Notes under the pieces: model-generated
Databases searched by the model: none
What the model was told of the DNA's origin: nothing
What the model saw: the letters and a program-made list of their open reading frames with translations, nothing else
Position numbers and translations under genes: made by a program
Source of the DNA: Sutterella faecalis
Lineage (GTDB): Bacteria > Pseudomonadota > Gammaproteobacteria > Burkholderiales > Burkholderiaceae_F
NCBI RefSeq assembly: GCF_006337085.1
Contig: NZ_CP040882.1
Span: 1,054,001-1,118,000 of the forward strand
Length of the DNA: 64,000 bases
Direction: 5' to 3'
Part shown: positions 42,647 through 51,778 of the stretch, piece after piece
How the letters are laid out: every line of letters begins with the position of its first letter
Numbering within the stretch: position 1 is the stretch's first letter

Positions 42647-44032
42647 TTAAGGGAAAATCTGAGCGAGCGCGTCCGCCAGACGATCCACAGCGATCACCTC
42701 GAGCCCTTCAATCGGCTGCTTGGGCGCATTAGCGCGCGGTATGAGCGCTTTTGAAAATCCGAGCTTCGCGGCTTCTCTCAACCGCTCCTGACCTCTCGGC
42801 GCCGGCCGGATTTCGCCTGCGAGCCCGACTTCGCCGAAGATGACGAGGCCGCGTTCGAGGGGCTTGTCGCGCCAGCTCGAGCAGATGGCCGCGAGAACCG
42901 CAAGGTCAACGGCGGTTTCTGAAATCTTCACGCCGCCCACGGCATTGACGAATACGTCCTGATCAAAGAGCGCCACGCCGGCGTGCCGGTGCAGAACGGC
43001 AAGGAGCATCGCGAGCCTCTGGTTGTCGACGCCGACAGCGAGGCGCCGCGGCGCCGGTGAATGCGTTTCGTCGACGAGCGCCTGAATTTCAACAAGAAGC
43101 GGCCGGGTGCCTTCCTGGGTCACGAGAACGGTGGAACCGGGAATGTTCGACTTGTATTCCGAAAGGAAGATGGCCGAAGGATTCGTCACGCCTCTCAGCC
43201 CATGATCCGTCATCGCGAAGACGCCGAGTTCGTTCACGGCGCCGAAGCGGTTCTTGAAAGCGCGCACGAGCCGGAAGTTCGAATGGGTGTCGCCTTCGAA
43301 ATAAAGCACCGTATCGACAATGTGCTCGAGAATGCGGGGGCCGGCGAGCGCGCCGTCCTTCGTGACGTGCCCCACGAAAAAGAGCGTGGCGCCGGTGGTT
43401 TTCGCAATGCGCGTAAGCCTTGCCGCACATTCGCGCACCTGAGAAACCGATCCCGGAGCGCTGTCAAGCGCCCCCGAAAAGAGCGTCTGAATCGAGTCGA
43501 TCACGACGAATTCGGGCTTCTTCTCCGTTATCACCGCTTCAATATGCTCGAGCTCAATTTCGCTCATGAGCTGCAGGCCCTGAAGCGGAAGCTGCAGGCG
43601 CTGAGCGCGAAGCGCAATCTGACCCGCACTCTCTTCGCCCGAGACGTAGACGCATCTAACTCCGCCCGCAACGAGCCGCGCCATCACCTGAAGAAGCAAT
43701 GTGGATTTGCCGATGCCGGGGTCGCCGCCGATAAGGGAAACGCCGCCCCGGACGAGGCCGCCCCCCATCACGCGATCGAATTCCGAGAGCCCCGTAATGA
43801 CGCGCGGGGCCTCTTCAGCCGTAACGTCGGCAAGGTCCTGCAATGCTCCCGTTGTGTCAACAAAGCCGCGTCCCGAGCGCTTATCCGTTCCGTAGCGCCC
43901 TGCGGCACCCGTCGGAACCTTGAATTCCTGAAGCGTATTCCATGCCCGGCAGTGCGGGCACTGGCCCTGCCACTTGACCGTCGTGCCGCCGCATTCGGAG
44001 CAGACAAACTCAACCTTATCGCGCTTCGCCAT
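42647..44032 (-). CDS. radA: DNA repair protein RadA
   Basis: RecA-like ATPase for recombination intermediate processing, 461 residues. N-terminal zinc finger CSECGGTTVKWQGQCPHC, Walker A GGDPGIGKSTLL near 100, the RadA-specific KNRFGAVNELGVF near 260, and a Lon-protease-like C-terminal domain (PAPRRLAVGVDNQRLAMLLAVLHRHAG). The start overlaps the stop of alr by one base (TGATG), so alr-radA are one unit. Confidence 0.95.
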   Translation of the reverse strand: MAKRDKVEFVCSECGGTTVKWQGQCPHCRAWNTLQEFKVPTGAAGRYGTDKRSGRGFVDTTGALQDLADVTAEEAPRVITGLSEFDRVMGGGLVRGGVSLIGGDPGIGKSTLLLQVMARLVAGGVRCVYVSGEESAGQIALRAQRLQLPLQGLQLMSEIELEHIEAVITEKKPEFVVIDSIQTLFSGALDSAPGSVSQVRECAARLTRIAKTTGATLFFVGHVTKDGALAGPRILEHIVDTVLYFEGDTHSNFRLVRAFKNRFGAVNELGVFAMTDHGLRGVTNPSAIFLSEYKSNIPGSTVLVTQEGTRPLLVEIQALVDETHSPAPRRLAVGVDNQRLAMLLAVLHRHAGVALFDQDVFVNAVGGVKISETAVDLAVLAAICSSWRDKPLERGLVIFGEVGLAGEIRPAPRGQERLREAAKLGFSKALIPRANAPKQPIEGLEVIAVDRLADALAQIFP

Positions 44033-45120
44033 CAGGCATCCTCTCTCAGAACAATCGGCACGCGGCGCGCGAGCGCGCAGATGAGCTCATACCCGATCGT
44101 GCCGCAGCAGGCGGCAACGCGGTTGACGGGGAGATGCCGCCCCCAGAGTTCCACGCGGCTCCCGAGCTGTGCAGCCGGAATATCGGTGATGTCGATTTCG
44201 AGCATGTCCATCGAAACTGAACCCGTGAGGGGCGCAATCTGCCCTTCAACCCAGACGGGGGAGCCGTCGGGCATGGAGCGGGGGTAGCCGTCGGCATAGC
44301 CGCAGGCGACCACCGCAATGCGGGAATGACGCTTGGCAATCCAGCGCGAGCCGTATCCCACGGCTTCGCCCGCCGGAATTTCCTGAATGGCGATGATCTT
44401 TGCTGCAAGCGTCATTGCAGGAATGATTCCGAGTTCTTCAGAGGAAATATGGCTGTCGGGACTTACGCCGTAAAGCGCAACGCCCGCGCGCACGGCCTCG
44501 CCTCCCACCTCCGGGTGGAAAAGGATGGCCGCGGAATTTGCCATGCAGGCCGCAGCGCCTCCGCGCGCGAGCCTCCCCATGCGGGCGAGCTGCTTCTCAA
44601 CCGTTGCCGGGCGATCCCCAAAATAGGTGGGTTCCGCATTTGCAAAATGCGTGACGACATCCATCACGCGCACGCCCGGAATGGACGTGAGCTCGTCGTA
44701 GACGGCATTCACTTCCACCGGCAGAAACCCCAGCCGGTTCATGCCGGAATTCACCTTGATGTGGCAGCGCACGTCCTTCACGCCCGCCTTTCTGAGAAGG
44801 TCAATCTGCCAGAAGGAATGAATGACGGTCTCGACCTTGAGCGACTCGAGCCGCTCAATGTCGGAGGCGTCAAAGAAGCCTTCGAGAAGCAGAATTCGCT
44901 TCTGCCAGCGGCAGCGGCGGGCCAGCTCTGCATCGCAGAGGTCGATGGTGGCGAGTCCGTCCGCATCGGCAAAGGCCGTCACGGCATTTTCGAGCCCGTG
45001 ACCGTAGGCATTAGCCTTCACCACTGCCCAGAGCGTACGGCCCTCGGCCTTGCTTCGCATCACATTCAGATTGTGGCGAAGTGCATGGAGATCAATTTCA
45101 GCAAAGATTGGGCGCGGCAC
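44032..45120 (-). CDS. alr: Alanine racemase
   Basis: PLP-dependent enzyme converting L- and D-alanine for peptidoglycan, 362 residues. PLP-binding Lys in VVKANAYGHG near 38; the second catalytic Tyr in AVGYGSRW near 255; GVALYGVSP near 220. Normal length. It is co-transcribed with radA downstream and divergent from lplT. Confidence 0.95.
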   Translation of the reverse strand: MPRPIFAEIDLHALRHNLNVMRSKAEGRTLWAVVKANAYGHGLENAVTAFADADGLATIDLCDAELARRCRWQKRILLLEGFFDASDIERLESLKVETVIHSFWQIDLLRKAGVKDVRCHIKVNSGMNRLGFLPVEVNAVYDELTSIPGVRVMDVVTHFANAEPTYFGDRPATVEKQLARMGRLARGGAAACMANSAAILFHPEVGGEAVRAGVALYGVSPDSHISSEELGIIPAMTLAAKIIAIQEIPAGEAVGYGSRWIAKRHSRIAVVACGYADGYPRSMPDGSPVWVEGQIAPLTGSVSMDMLEIDITDIPAAQLGSRVELWGRHLPVNRVAACCGTIGYELICALARRVPIVLREDA

Positions 45121-45315
45121 GACTTTCTAGAGCTCCGGGAAATTCTTCAAAGGAGAAATTTTCGCACCTTGCCGCCCGATGCGCCTTTTTCTCTTTCGCA
45201 ACGATCTGTATCGATCTTCGCACACGAGAAGAGGAAGCGCTCAAAATGGCTTCTCACGACGACGGAACTCAACGTTTGTTAGACTCTCCCGATTCAATAA
45301 TTGCAGGGCTTTTCA

Positions 45316-46632
45316 ATGAACCGCGGCTTTTACACCATCATGGCGGCGCAGTTTCTGTCCTCGCTTGCGGACAATGCGCTTCTCATTGCAGCCATTGCGC
45401 TCCTCACGAGCCTGGGAGCACCCGACTGGCAGACGCCGCTCCTCAAGCTCTTTTTCGTTGTGAGCTACGTCCTTCTCGCAGCCTGGGTCGGCATCTTTGC
45501 CGATTCGATGCCGAAGGGCCGCGTCATGTTTCTCACGAACGCCCTCAAAGCCGTGGGGTGCCTGCTGATGCTTTTCGGCGGACATCCGCTTCTCGCCTAC
45601 GCCATCGTCGGCATCGGCGCTGCAGCCTATTCCCCCGCCAAGTACGGCATTCTCACGGAGCTTCTGCCTGCAGAGAAGCTCGTCGTCGCGAACGGCTGGA
45701 TCGAAGGCCTCACCGTGGGCTCCATCATTCTCGGCGTCGTGCTGGGCGGCGTGCTCATCCGTCCGGAAGTTGCCGAGCCGATTCTTTCCATCTTCCACCT
45801 CAATGCGATCGGCCTTGCGAGCTTTGCGGAAGGCGCCATTTTTGCGATCACCTTCGTCTACATTGCCGCGGCGCTCGTCAACCTTGCCATTCCGGATACG
45901 GGCGCGCGCTACCCCAAGCAGAAGTTTGATCCGTACGATTCGATCAAGGGGTTCCTCAGAAGCTGCTCGCTCCTCTGGCACGACCGCCTCGGGCAGATTT
46001 CGCTTTCCGTCACGACGCTTTTCTGGGGCGCCGGCGCCGTACTGCAGTTTCTGGTTCTCAAATGGTGCGAACACGCGCTCGGCATGAACCTTTCCGAAGG
46101 CGCCATCATGCAGGCGGTCGTGAGTCTCGGCATTGCCGTGGGTGCTGTGCTCGCCGCTGCGCGCGTCCCGCTCAAAAGCTCCCTCAAGGTGCTCCCGATG
46201 GGGATCTGCATGGGCGTTCTCGTCACCTTCATGGCCTTCTTCACGCGCGACTGGGCGCCGGCCGGCGGCCTTTCCCTTTTCGGCTTCTCACTCTCCTGGG
46301 CGACCCTCATTGCCGCCGCAGGCATGATTGCCGTCGGCATCTGCGCGGGCTATTTCGTGGTTCCCATGAATGCGCTCCTGCAGCACCGAGGCCACGTGCT
46401 CATGAGCGCCGGCCGCTCGATTGCCGTGCAGAACTTCAACGAAAACCTTTCCATTCTCGTGATGCTCGGCGTCTATGCACTCCTCATCAAGGCCGACCTT
46501 TCGGTTCCGATGACGATGCTCCTCTTCGGCGCCTTCGTGATGGTTTCGATGGCGCTTGTAATCGTGAAGCACCTGCGGAACCAAAAGGAATTCGACAGCA
46601 CGCATCTGATCGGCGAGGAGAAGCGTCATTAA
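45316..46632 (+). CDS. lplT: Lysophospholipid transporter LplT (MFS)
   Basis: Inner-membrane major facilitator that flips lysophospholipids inward for re-acylation, 438 residues with about 12 hydrophobic helices. Family features: MNRGFYTIMAAQFLSSLADNALLIAAIAL at the start and the TM2-3 loop FADSMPKGRVMFLTNALKAVG. The ATG at 45316 has AGGG about 9 bases upstream. The usual partner acyltransferase aas is not next to it. A hairpin follows, and the IS110 element lies immediately after. Confidence 0.9.
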   Translation: MNRGFYTIMAAQFLSSLADNALLIAAIALLTSLGAPDWQTPLLKLFFVVSYVLLAAWVGIFADSMPKGRVMFLTNALKAVGCLLMLFGGHPLLAYAIVGIGAAAYSPAKYGILTELLPAEKLVVANGWIEGLTVGSIILGVVLGGVLIRPEVAEPILSIFHLNAIGLASFAEGAIFAITFVYIAAALVNLAIPDTGARYPKQKFDPYDSIKGFLRSCSLLWHDRLGQISLSVTTLFWGAGAVLQFLVLKWCEHALGMNLSEGAIMQAVVSLGIAVGAVLAAARVPLKSSLKVLPMGICMGVLVTFMAFFTRDWAPAGGLSLFGFSLSWATLIAAAGMIAVGICAGYFVVPMNALLQHRGHVLMSAGRSIAVQNFNENLSILVMLGVYALLIKADLSVPMTMLLFGAFVMVSMALVIVKHLRNQKEFDSTHLIGEEKRH

Positions 46633-46678
46633 GGCGCCTCTGCTTTAAACGCCTGCCGCAAAAATCGTGATGAGTAAA

Positions 46679-46717
46679 GGGCTTCCTCACCCTCTATCAT
46701 GAAAGATGAGGAAGCCC
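46679..46717 (+). terminator. Hairpin after lplT whose right arm is part of the IS inverted repeat
   Basis: GGGCTTCCTCA (46679-46689) pairs with TGAGGAAGCCC (46707-46717). The right arm lies within the left inverted repeat of the IS element, suggesting insertion into or beside a terminator. Confidence 0.6.
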
Positions 46718-46730
46718 TCGGCGCGCGACC

Positions 46731-46956
46731 TGTCTGCGTACGTTTTTTTGGTAACGTTTCTGACGCTTGCCGTCAAAAAATTGCAGCGGAACTTTCGCAC
46801 CCTATATTGCTCTGTTCGCTGGCTTGAACGCTGGTGACTAGGCGTGTGGAAAAATGAGCGTAGCTTCCGGGTGGTTGCTGCGTCTACCTGTTTCTCCAAC
46901 ATCTTCGTGGTTGCCAGGGCTTCCTCGAACCCCAATCATTTCTTAATGGAGGGGCT
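46731..46956 (+). ncRNA. Candidate IS110 bridge (seeker) RNA region
   Basis: The 226 bases between the left inverted repeat and the transposase start hold no gene. In IS110-group elements the longer untranslated left end encodes a structured RNA that pairs with donor and target. AGGGCTTCCTC at 46916-46926 matches the flank at 46678-46688 exactly, and ten bases of it match 48406-48415, as expected if a guide loop specifies the target. RNA expression and fold are inferred. Confidence 0.4.
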
Positions 46957-48324
46957 ATGAGTAAGTCTAACCGTACCGATACGCCATTGCGAGCTGCCCG
47001 TGCGCAGATCAGTAATCCCGAAATTACTGTTCACGCGATGTACCGCTCGGCAATAGGCATTGACGTTCATCTCAACCTACTCGTCTGCTGCCATCAGAAG
47101 CAGGTTGCAGGTCATCGTGAACAATCTGAGAGCCGGGATTTCAATACCGACCGCGCAAGCATCGATGCTTTCGCCGCCTGGTGCCGTGAATGCAATCCCG
47201 ACATCATCCTTATGGAATCAACCGGGTCATTGTGGCAGAGCCCGTACGAAGCCCTCGAGAGAGCCGGCTTCACTTCTGAGCAGCTGGCTCTGATCAATGC
47301 CCGCGACGCCAAAGCGGCAGCCGGCCGCAAAACAGACCGCAAGGACGCATCACGTCTGGCGTCTCTTGCCCGAACGGGAAACTTCAAAAAATCCTTCGTG
47401 CCGGAGAAGGCCTTTCGTCTGCAGCGCGTCATTCCACGTGATCTGCAGAAGAACAGGAATGACATTTCCCGAACTTCCAATCGTTTCGGCAAGTCTCTGA
47501 ATCTCACCGGATGCCGGCCTACAACGGTATTCAGCGACATCCGCGGAGGCAAAGCTGCCAGCCTCATCCTGATGGCCAAGCTCAGAGATGATCCGCACTT
47601 GTTTGATGTCATCAAGCAAAACAGCCGCCGGCTGCGGGCAAGCCCTGAACAGATCATGCAGGCGCTCGACTTCGAAATCGAGCCAATGATGAAGGAGCAG
47701 ATTCTGGCGCTCCGGAAAAAGATCGATCAGCTCGAGGAGTACGACCGAAGCACTTTCGAAAGGCTCCGCCAGCTTCAGGCTCCCTACGAGAAGGACATCC
47801 AGCTGCTCATTACCATAACGGGAATTCAGGAACGCTCGGCCCGCATGATTTACGCCGAACTCTGTCCGGATTTGAAGGAGCATTTCCCGACGTCAGAGCA
47901 GTTCGCTTCCTGGCTCGGCATTTGCCCGGGGGACAACACATCTGCCGGCAAACAGAAAAGTGGAAAATGCCCGAAAGGGAACAAACACCTGAGGCGCACG
48001 CTGATTGAAGCCGCCAGAGGACTTGCGGTCGGCGGTACCGCTGCGCTGAAGGAAAAATTCCAGGTGCTCAAGATGCGGCGCGGCTACAGGCGTGCCATGG
48101 TCGCCTTCGCACACCTGCTTGCCCGCATCATTTATTCCGTTCTCACTCATCAGAAAGGCTTTGAGCCTTACTTGTCAACGGCGTTTCGGGACGCCTTGAT
48201 TGAACGAGCGAAGAACGGCGTAAAGCAGTTGCTGAAACTCAAAGGTACGAAATACGTGATCGCTGACGGCCTGGTTGTGGAGACGAAAACGGGTGCGATC
48301 CTAGGCGCAGTCGTCAGCAGTTAG
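46957..48324 (+). CDS. IS110-family transposase
   Basis: A 455-residue DEDD-type transposase. The N-terminal RuvC-like domain has IGIDVH (first Asp), LMESTG (Glu) and GRKTDRKDASRLA (the paired Asp). A coiled-coil region follows (about 235-265, MMKEQILALRKKIDQLEEYD). The C-terminal Transposase_20 domain has LITITGIQERSARMIYAEL, FASWLGICPGDN, then KCPKGNKHLRRTLIEAARG. It appears intact, with GGAGG ahead of the ATG. Such transposases act with a guide RNA in characterised relatives. Confidence 0.9.
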   Translation: MSKSNRTDTPLRAARAQISNPEITVHAMYRSAIGIDVHLNLLVCCHQKQVAGHREQSESRDFNTDRASIDAFAAWCRECNPDIILMESTGSLWQSPYEALERAGFTSEQLALINARDAKAAAGRKTDRKDASRLASLARTGNFKKSFVPEKAFRLQRVIPRDLQKNRNDISRTSNRFGKSLNLTGCRPTTVFSDIRGGKAASLILMAKLRDDPHLFDVIKQNSRRLRASPEQIMQALDFEIEPMMKEQILALRKKIDQLEEYDRSTFERLRQLQAPYEKDIQLLITITGIQERSARMIYAELCPDLKEHFPTSEQFASWLGICPGDNTSAGKQKSGKCPKGNKHLRRTLIEAARGLAVGGTAALKEKFQVLKMRRGYRRAMVAFAHLLARIIYSVLTHQKGFEPYLSTAFRDALIERAKNGVKQLLKLKGTKYVIADGLVVETKTGAILGAVVSS

Positions 48325-48426
48325 CGTAGCTTCAGCAGCCTGAGAAGCAGCAGATACCATGCTGGACGTTCTTGTGAGAACGCCCGCAGGGAAGGTCGCG
48401 CGCCGAGGGCTTCCTATCTTTCGTGG

Positions 48427-48470
48427 AAAAAACGCCTCGCGAAGAATATGGATTCTGCGAGGCGTTTTTT
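48427..48470 (-). terminator. Terminator of sbcC
   Basis: AAAAAACGCCTCGC (48427-48440) pairs with GCGAGGCGTTTTTT (48457-48470), 14 bases, just past the sbcC stop on the minus strand and beside the IS right end. Confidence 0.9.
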
Positions 48471-48478
48471 ATTGACCG

Positions 48479-51400
48479 TCAAACCCGCTCGAGCCTTCTC
48501 ACGCCCGGTCCGGAAATGTCGCTCAGGCCCGACGATCCCCGGGGCTTCACCGTGATCTGCACCCCCACGCGTTCGCGAACAGCCGGAACGTGGCTGATCA
48601 AGCCGATGAGCTTGCCCGAAGTCTGCTGCAGCATCTCGAGCGCATTCAGCGCCTTCGAAAGCGATACCGGGTCAAGCGACCCGAAGCCTTCATCGAGAAA
48701 GAGCGTATCGACCCTCATCCGGTTCGTGCTGATGCGCGACAGCGACAGTGCAAGCGCGAGCGACACCATGAAGGTTTCGCCGCCCGAAAGATTGAAGGAC
48801 GTCCGCTCGATTCCGGCGAGTTCCAGATCCCGCACCGCAAGATCGAGTCCGTTCTCACCCCGTGCGATGAGTTCGTAGCGGCTCTGCATCTGCCTCAGAA
48901 TCAAATTCGCTTCATGAAGAAGGAGTTCAAAGGTAAGCTTCTGAGCCGCCTGCCGGAAGCGCGCGCCGTCCTTGCTGCCGATAAGGGCATTAAGCCGCGT
49001 CCAGAGAAGCACCGTTTGTTCAGCCTTCTCGAGCGCTTCTCCTGCCTCCCGGGCCTTTGCTCTCGCGTCATCGTCCGCATGAAGCCGCGCTTCAAGGCTA
49101 CCCTTAAGTTCGAGCGCCGCCTTCATCCTTTCGTCCTGAGCGGCTTCTTCAGCTGAAAGCGCCTCAAGGGGACTCTCCCGCCGGGACGCCTCGAGGAGCT
49201 TCTCCTCTGCCTCGCGGGCGTTCTGAGATTCCTTTTGTGCGCCTGCCCAGCGAAGGTCGTGCGCGCGGATTTTCGCTTCAAGCACCTCAACTTCTTCGCG
49301 CGGGAGAAATGCGTTCTTCGCCTCCATTTCGTCCTCAAAGCCCGCCCTGATGAGCGCCTCCTGAAGCGAAGCAGCAGCTGCCGCCGCAGCATCCTCATAT
49401 TCCTTACGGGCCTTTTCCTCAGCTTCACGCTTCAGCATCGAAGCCTGCAGGGATTGGGCGGCTTCCTGATGATGCGTCGAGGTCTTTCGCGTCATCCGGA
49501 CAGATTCCGAGAGCTTCGCCTGAAGCGCCTCTCTTTCCGCCTTCGGATTGCGGTCGCCGAAGCGCTCCTTTCTTTCCGCGCTCCGTTGATTGAAGAGTGC
49601 CAGCGCTTCGTCGGACGCCGTCCGGGCCTCCTTCTGGTCGCGCTTAAGCTCTGCCGTCTTTTTCTCCGCCTCGATTCTCCGGGCAGAGGCCGATGCGGCC
49701 TCAACCCGGGCGCGCTGCAGCGCCTCAAGCGTTGCACGGACAGTCTGAGCGCGTTCGAGGAGCGCTTCAGCGTCCGCGAAGGCATCCGTCATCCGCCAGC
49801 CCTGAGGCATGTAGACCGCCATGCGCGCCTGAAGCGCATCGACCCTGCCGGCGACCTCTTTTTCTTTTTCACCGAGATGCTCATTCCTTGCACGGACCTC
49901 GGCAGACTTCTGCGCAAAGGCTTCCTCGGCCCGCATTGCGGCGCGGTTCGCCTTCTGAGCCTCCGCCTCTTTTTCCTTTTCCCGCTTCTGAAGATCTTCG
50001 AGCGCCCTCTGCACGGCTCCCGCCTCAAGGGACCACTTTTCGACACCATTGAGACGATCTTCAATTTCTTCTGCGGTTTCGTTTTCGAGGCTTCCCCAGT
50101 CGCGAAGAAGCTTTCCCCGGCGGGCTTCGAGAACTTTCAGTGCTTCAGGCGGCATTCCGGACGCAAATCCCAGAAGCGCATCGGTTTCAAGGAGCCAGTC
50201 CTTTGCCCAGAGCTTGCCCGTGAGTTCCCTCGTTTCAGCGATTTTCTGCGAGAGCGCATTTTCGGAAAATGCAATCCTTGCCTCTCTTTGCGCCTGAGCG
50301 ACCTCGCCCCGGAGGACTTCCAGGGCTTTCTCCTCGCGATCCGCATCCTCGCGCTTCCTGTCGCGAGCGAGAGAAAGCTTCCTCAGTTCCTTCTCCAGCG
50401 CCGCAAGGCTTTCCTGATCCTGTTTGAGCTCCAGAGAAAGCTTCTGCGCTTCTTTGGCCTGTTCGACCAAAAGCGGGGCCTCCGTGAGAAGCGGTTCATC
50501 GGACGCACGCGCCTTCATTTCCTCAAGAAGCCTTGCCTCTTCCTGCTTCGCCTTTCCTTCAGATTCCTTAAGCGTCCCGGCTTCCCTTTCGGCCAGAAGG
50601 AGCCTCCTCTCGGCACCCTTCAGGCGCTTTTGAGCTTCATCACTTCGCAGCTGAAGGACTTCGATCGATTTGTCCATCGCTTCGATCTCTTCGAGTTCGG
50701 GCTGAGCCTTCTGAAGCCTGTCGCCGGCATTCTTTTCAGCTTCCTCCGCTTCCCTCAGGGCTTCGGCGAGGACCTCAGTCCGACCTTTGGCTTTCAGAGC
50801 TTCGGAAGCAAACGCGGCGGCTTTCTTCCCGTGAAGCGAGGCCTCCTGAAGCGCCTTCTCCCGGACGCCGATCAGCTGCGCAGGTTCCGATGCGCGTCTT
50901 GCGTCGGCCGCGCGCACTCTCTCACCCCGAAGCCTTTCGCGCTCAGCCCCGAGGCTTTCGAGCTCCTTCTCCGCACGCGCCTTCCGCGCACGCGCTTCAA
51001 GAAGGGATTTCGACCAGGCAATGTCGAGCTTCAGTTCCTGAAGGGCTTTGGAGCAGGACGCCACCTCCGCTTTTGCATTCTGAAGATCCGCTTCGGCCGA
51101 ACGGCGATTCTCTTCGGACAAAACCTCAACGCTTCTCGAGCGCTCCTCAAGGAGAGCCTTCTTTTCCTTTTCTTCGGTCATGCGCTCGAAGACCCGCTCG
51201 CCGATCAGGGTATAGATTTCGGTCCCGGTGATTTTTTCGAGGATTTCCGCACGATCGCGGTTGTTTGCGCGCAGCAGCTCCGCAAAAGCACCCTGAGCGA
51301 GCATCGCGCTTCTTGTAAAGGCCTTCAGATTCATGCCGAGAATGCGCTCGAGCGCCAGTTTCCACTCGCTCTTCTGCTCAGCAATGATTTCGCCGTCAAC

Positions 51401-51778
51401 CGCATCCGGGGACGCGAGGCGGACGAGCTCCACCTCGTCGCCCGAGATTTTGCCGGTGCGCTTCACGCGCCGCGACCAGCGCGACCGATAGACGGCGCCG
51501 AAGGACTCAAAGGTCACCTGAGCGCTCGTCTGATCGGTGTTCTTCGTGAGCACCATGCAGGCGTCGTCCTTTTTGGCCGTCTGGGCGCGCTCCTCCATGC
51601 GGGGCGTCGTGCCGTAAAGCGCGAGCGTCACCGCATCAAGGATGGAGGTCTTGCCGCTTCCCGTGGGCCCGCAGATCGCAAAAATGCCGCTCTCGCGGAA
51701 TGCCGGCGCACGAAAGTCGATTTCATGCACGCCGCCCAACGAATTCACATTCTCGATTCTCAGTTTCAGGAGTCTCAT
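48479..51778 (-). CDS. sbcC: Exonuclease subunit SbcC
   Basis: Rad50-like ATPase of the SbcCD complex, which cuts hairpins and protein-blocked DNA ends. 1099 residues. Walker A ICGPTGSGKTSILDAV near 34-49; a long coiled coil (about 200-900) broken by helical stretches; C-terminal signature FNLSGGETFMVSLALALSLSR near 970 and Walker B VDTLFLDEGFGSLD near 1005. A CxxC zinc hook was not recognised. It overlaps sbcD by four bases (ATGA), so the two are co-translated. Confidence 0.94.
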   Translation of the reverse strand: MRLLKLRIENVNSLGGVHEIDFRAPAFRESGIFAICGPTGSGKTSILDAVTLALYGTTPRMEERAQTAKKDDACMVLTKNTDQTSAQVTFESFGAVYRSRWSRRVKRTGKISGDEVELVRLASPDAVDGEIIAEQKSEWKLALERILGMNLKAFTRSAMLAQGAFAELLRANNRDRAEILEKITGTEIYTLIGERVFERMTEEKEKKALLEERSRSVEVLSEENRRSAEADLQNAKAEVASCSKALQELKLDIAWSKSLLEARARKARAEKELESLGAERERLRGERVRAADARRASEPAQLIGVREKALQEASLHGKKAAAFASEALKAKGRTEVLAEALREAEEAEKNAGDRLQKAQPELEEIEAMDKSIEVLQLRSDEAQKRLKGAERRLLLAEREAGTLKESEGKAKQEEARLLEEMKARASDEPLLTEAPLLVEQAKEAQKLSLELKQDQESLAALEKELRKLSLARDRKREDADREEKALEVLRGEVAQAQREARIAFSENALSQKIAETRELTGKLWAKDWLLETDALLGFASGMPPEALKVLEARRGKLLRDWGSLENETAEEIEDRLNGVEKWSLEAGAVQRALEDLQKREKEKEAEAQKANRAAMRAEEAFAQKSAEVRARNEHLGEKEKEVAGRVDALQARMAVYMPQGWRMTDAFADAEALLERAQTVRATLEALQRARVEAASASARRIEAEKKTAELKRDQKEARTASDEALALFNQRSAERKERFGDRNPKAEREALQAKLSESVRMTRKTSTHHQEAAQSLQASMLKREAEEKARKEYEDAAAAAAASLQEALIRAGFEDEMEAKNAFLPREEVEVLEAKIRAHDLRWAGAQKESQNAREAEEKLLEASRRESPLEALSAEEAAQDERMKAALELKGSLEARLHADDDARAKAREAGEALEKAEQTVLLWTRLNALIGSKDGARFRQAAQKLTFELLLHEANLILRQMQSRYELIARGENGLDLAVRDLELAGIERTSFNLSGGETFMVSLALALSLSRISTNRMRVDTLFLDEGFGSLDPVSLSKALNALEMLQQTSGKLIGLISHVPAVRERVGVQITVKPRGSSGLSDISGPGVRRLERV

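Larger units (their letters stand above)
46701..48422 (+). mobile_element. IS110-family insertion sequence
   Basis: About 1.7 kb bounded by inverted repeats: 46701-46730 and 48394-48422. Over 22 bases they are identical in inverted orientation, and with one gap they match for about 29. Between them are a 226-base untranslated left end, one transposase gene (46957-48324) and a short 69-base right end. Transposition by this family uses a DEDD transposase. Whether the inverted repeats are element ends or a palindromic target split by insertion cannot be told here. No target-site duplication was recognised. Confidence 0.85.
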
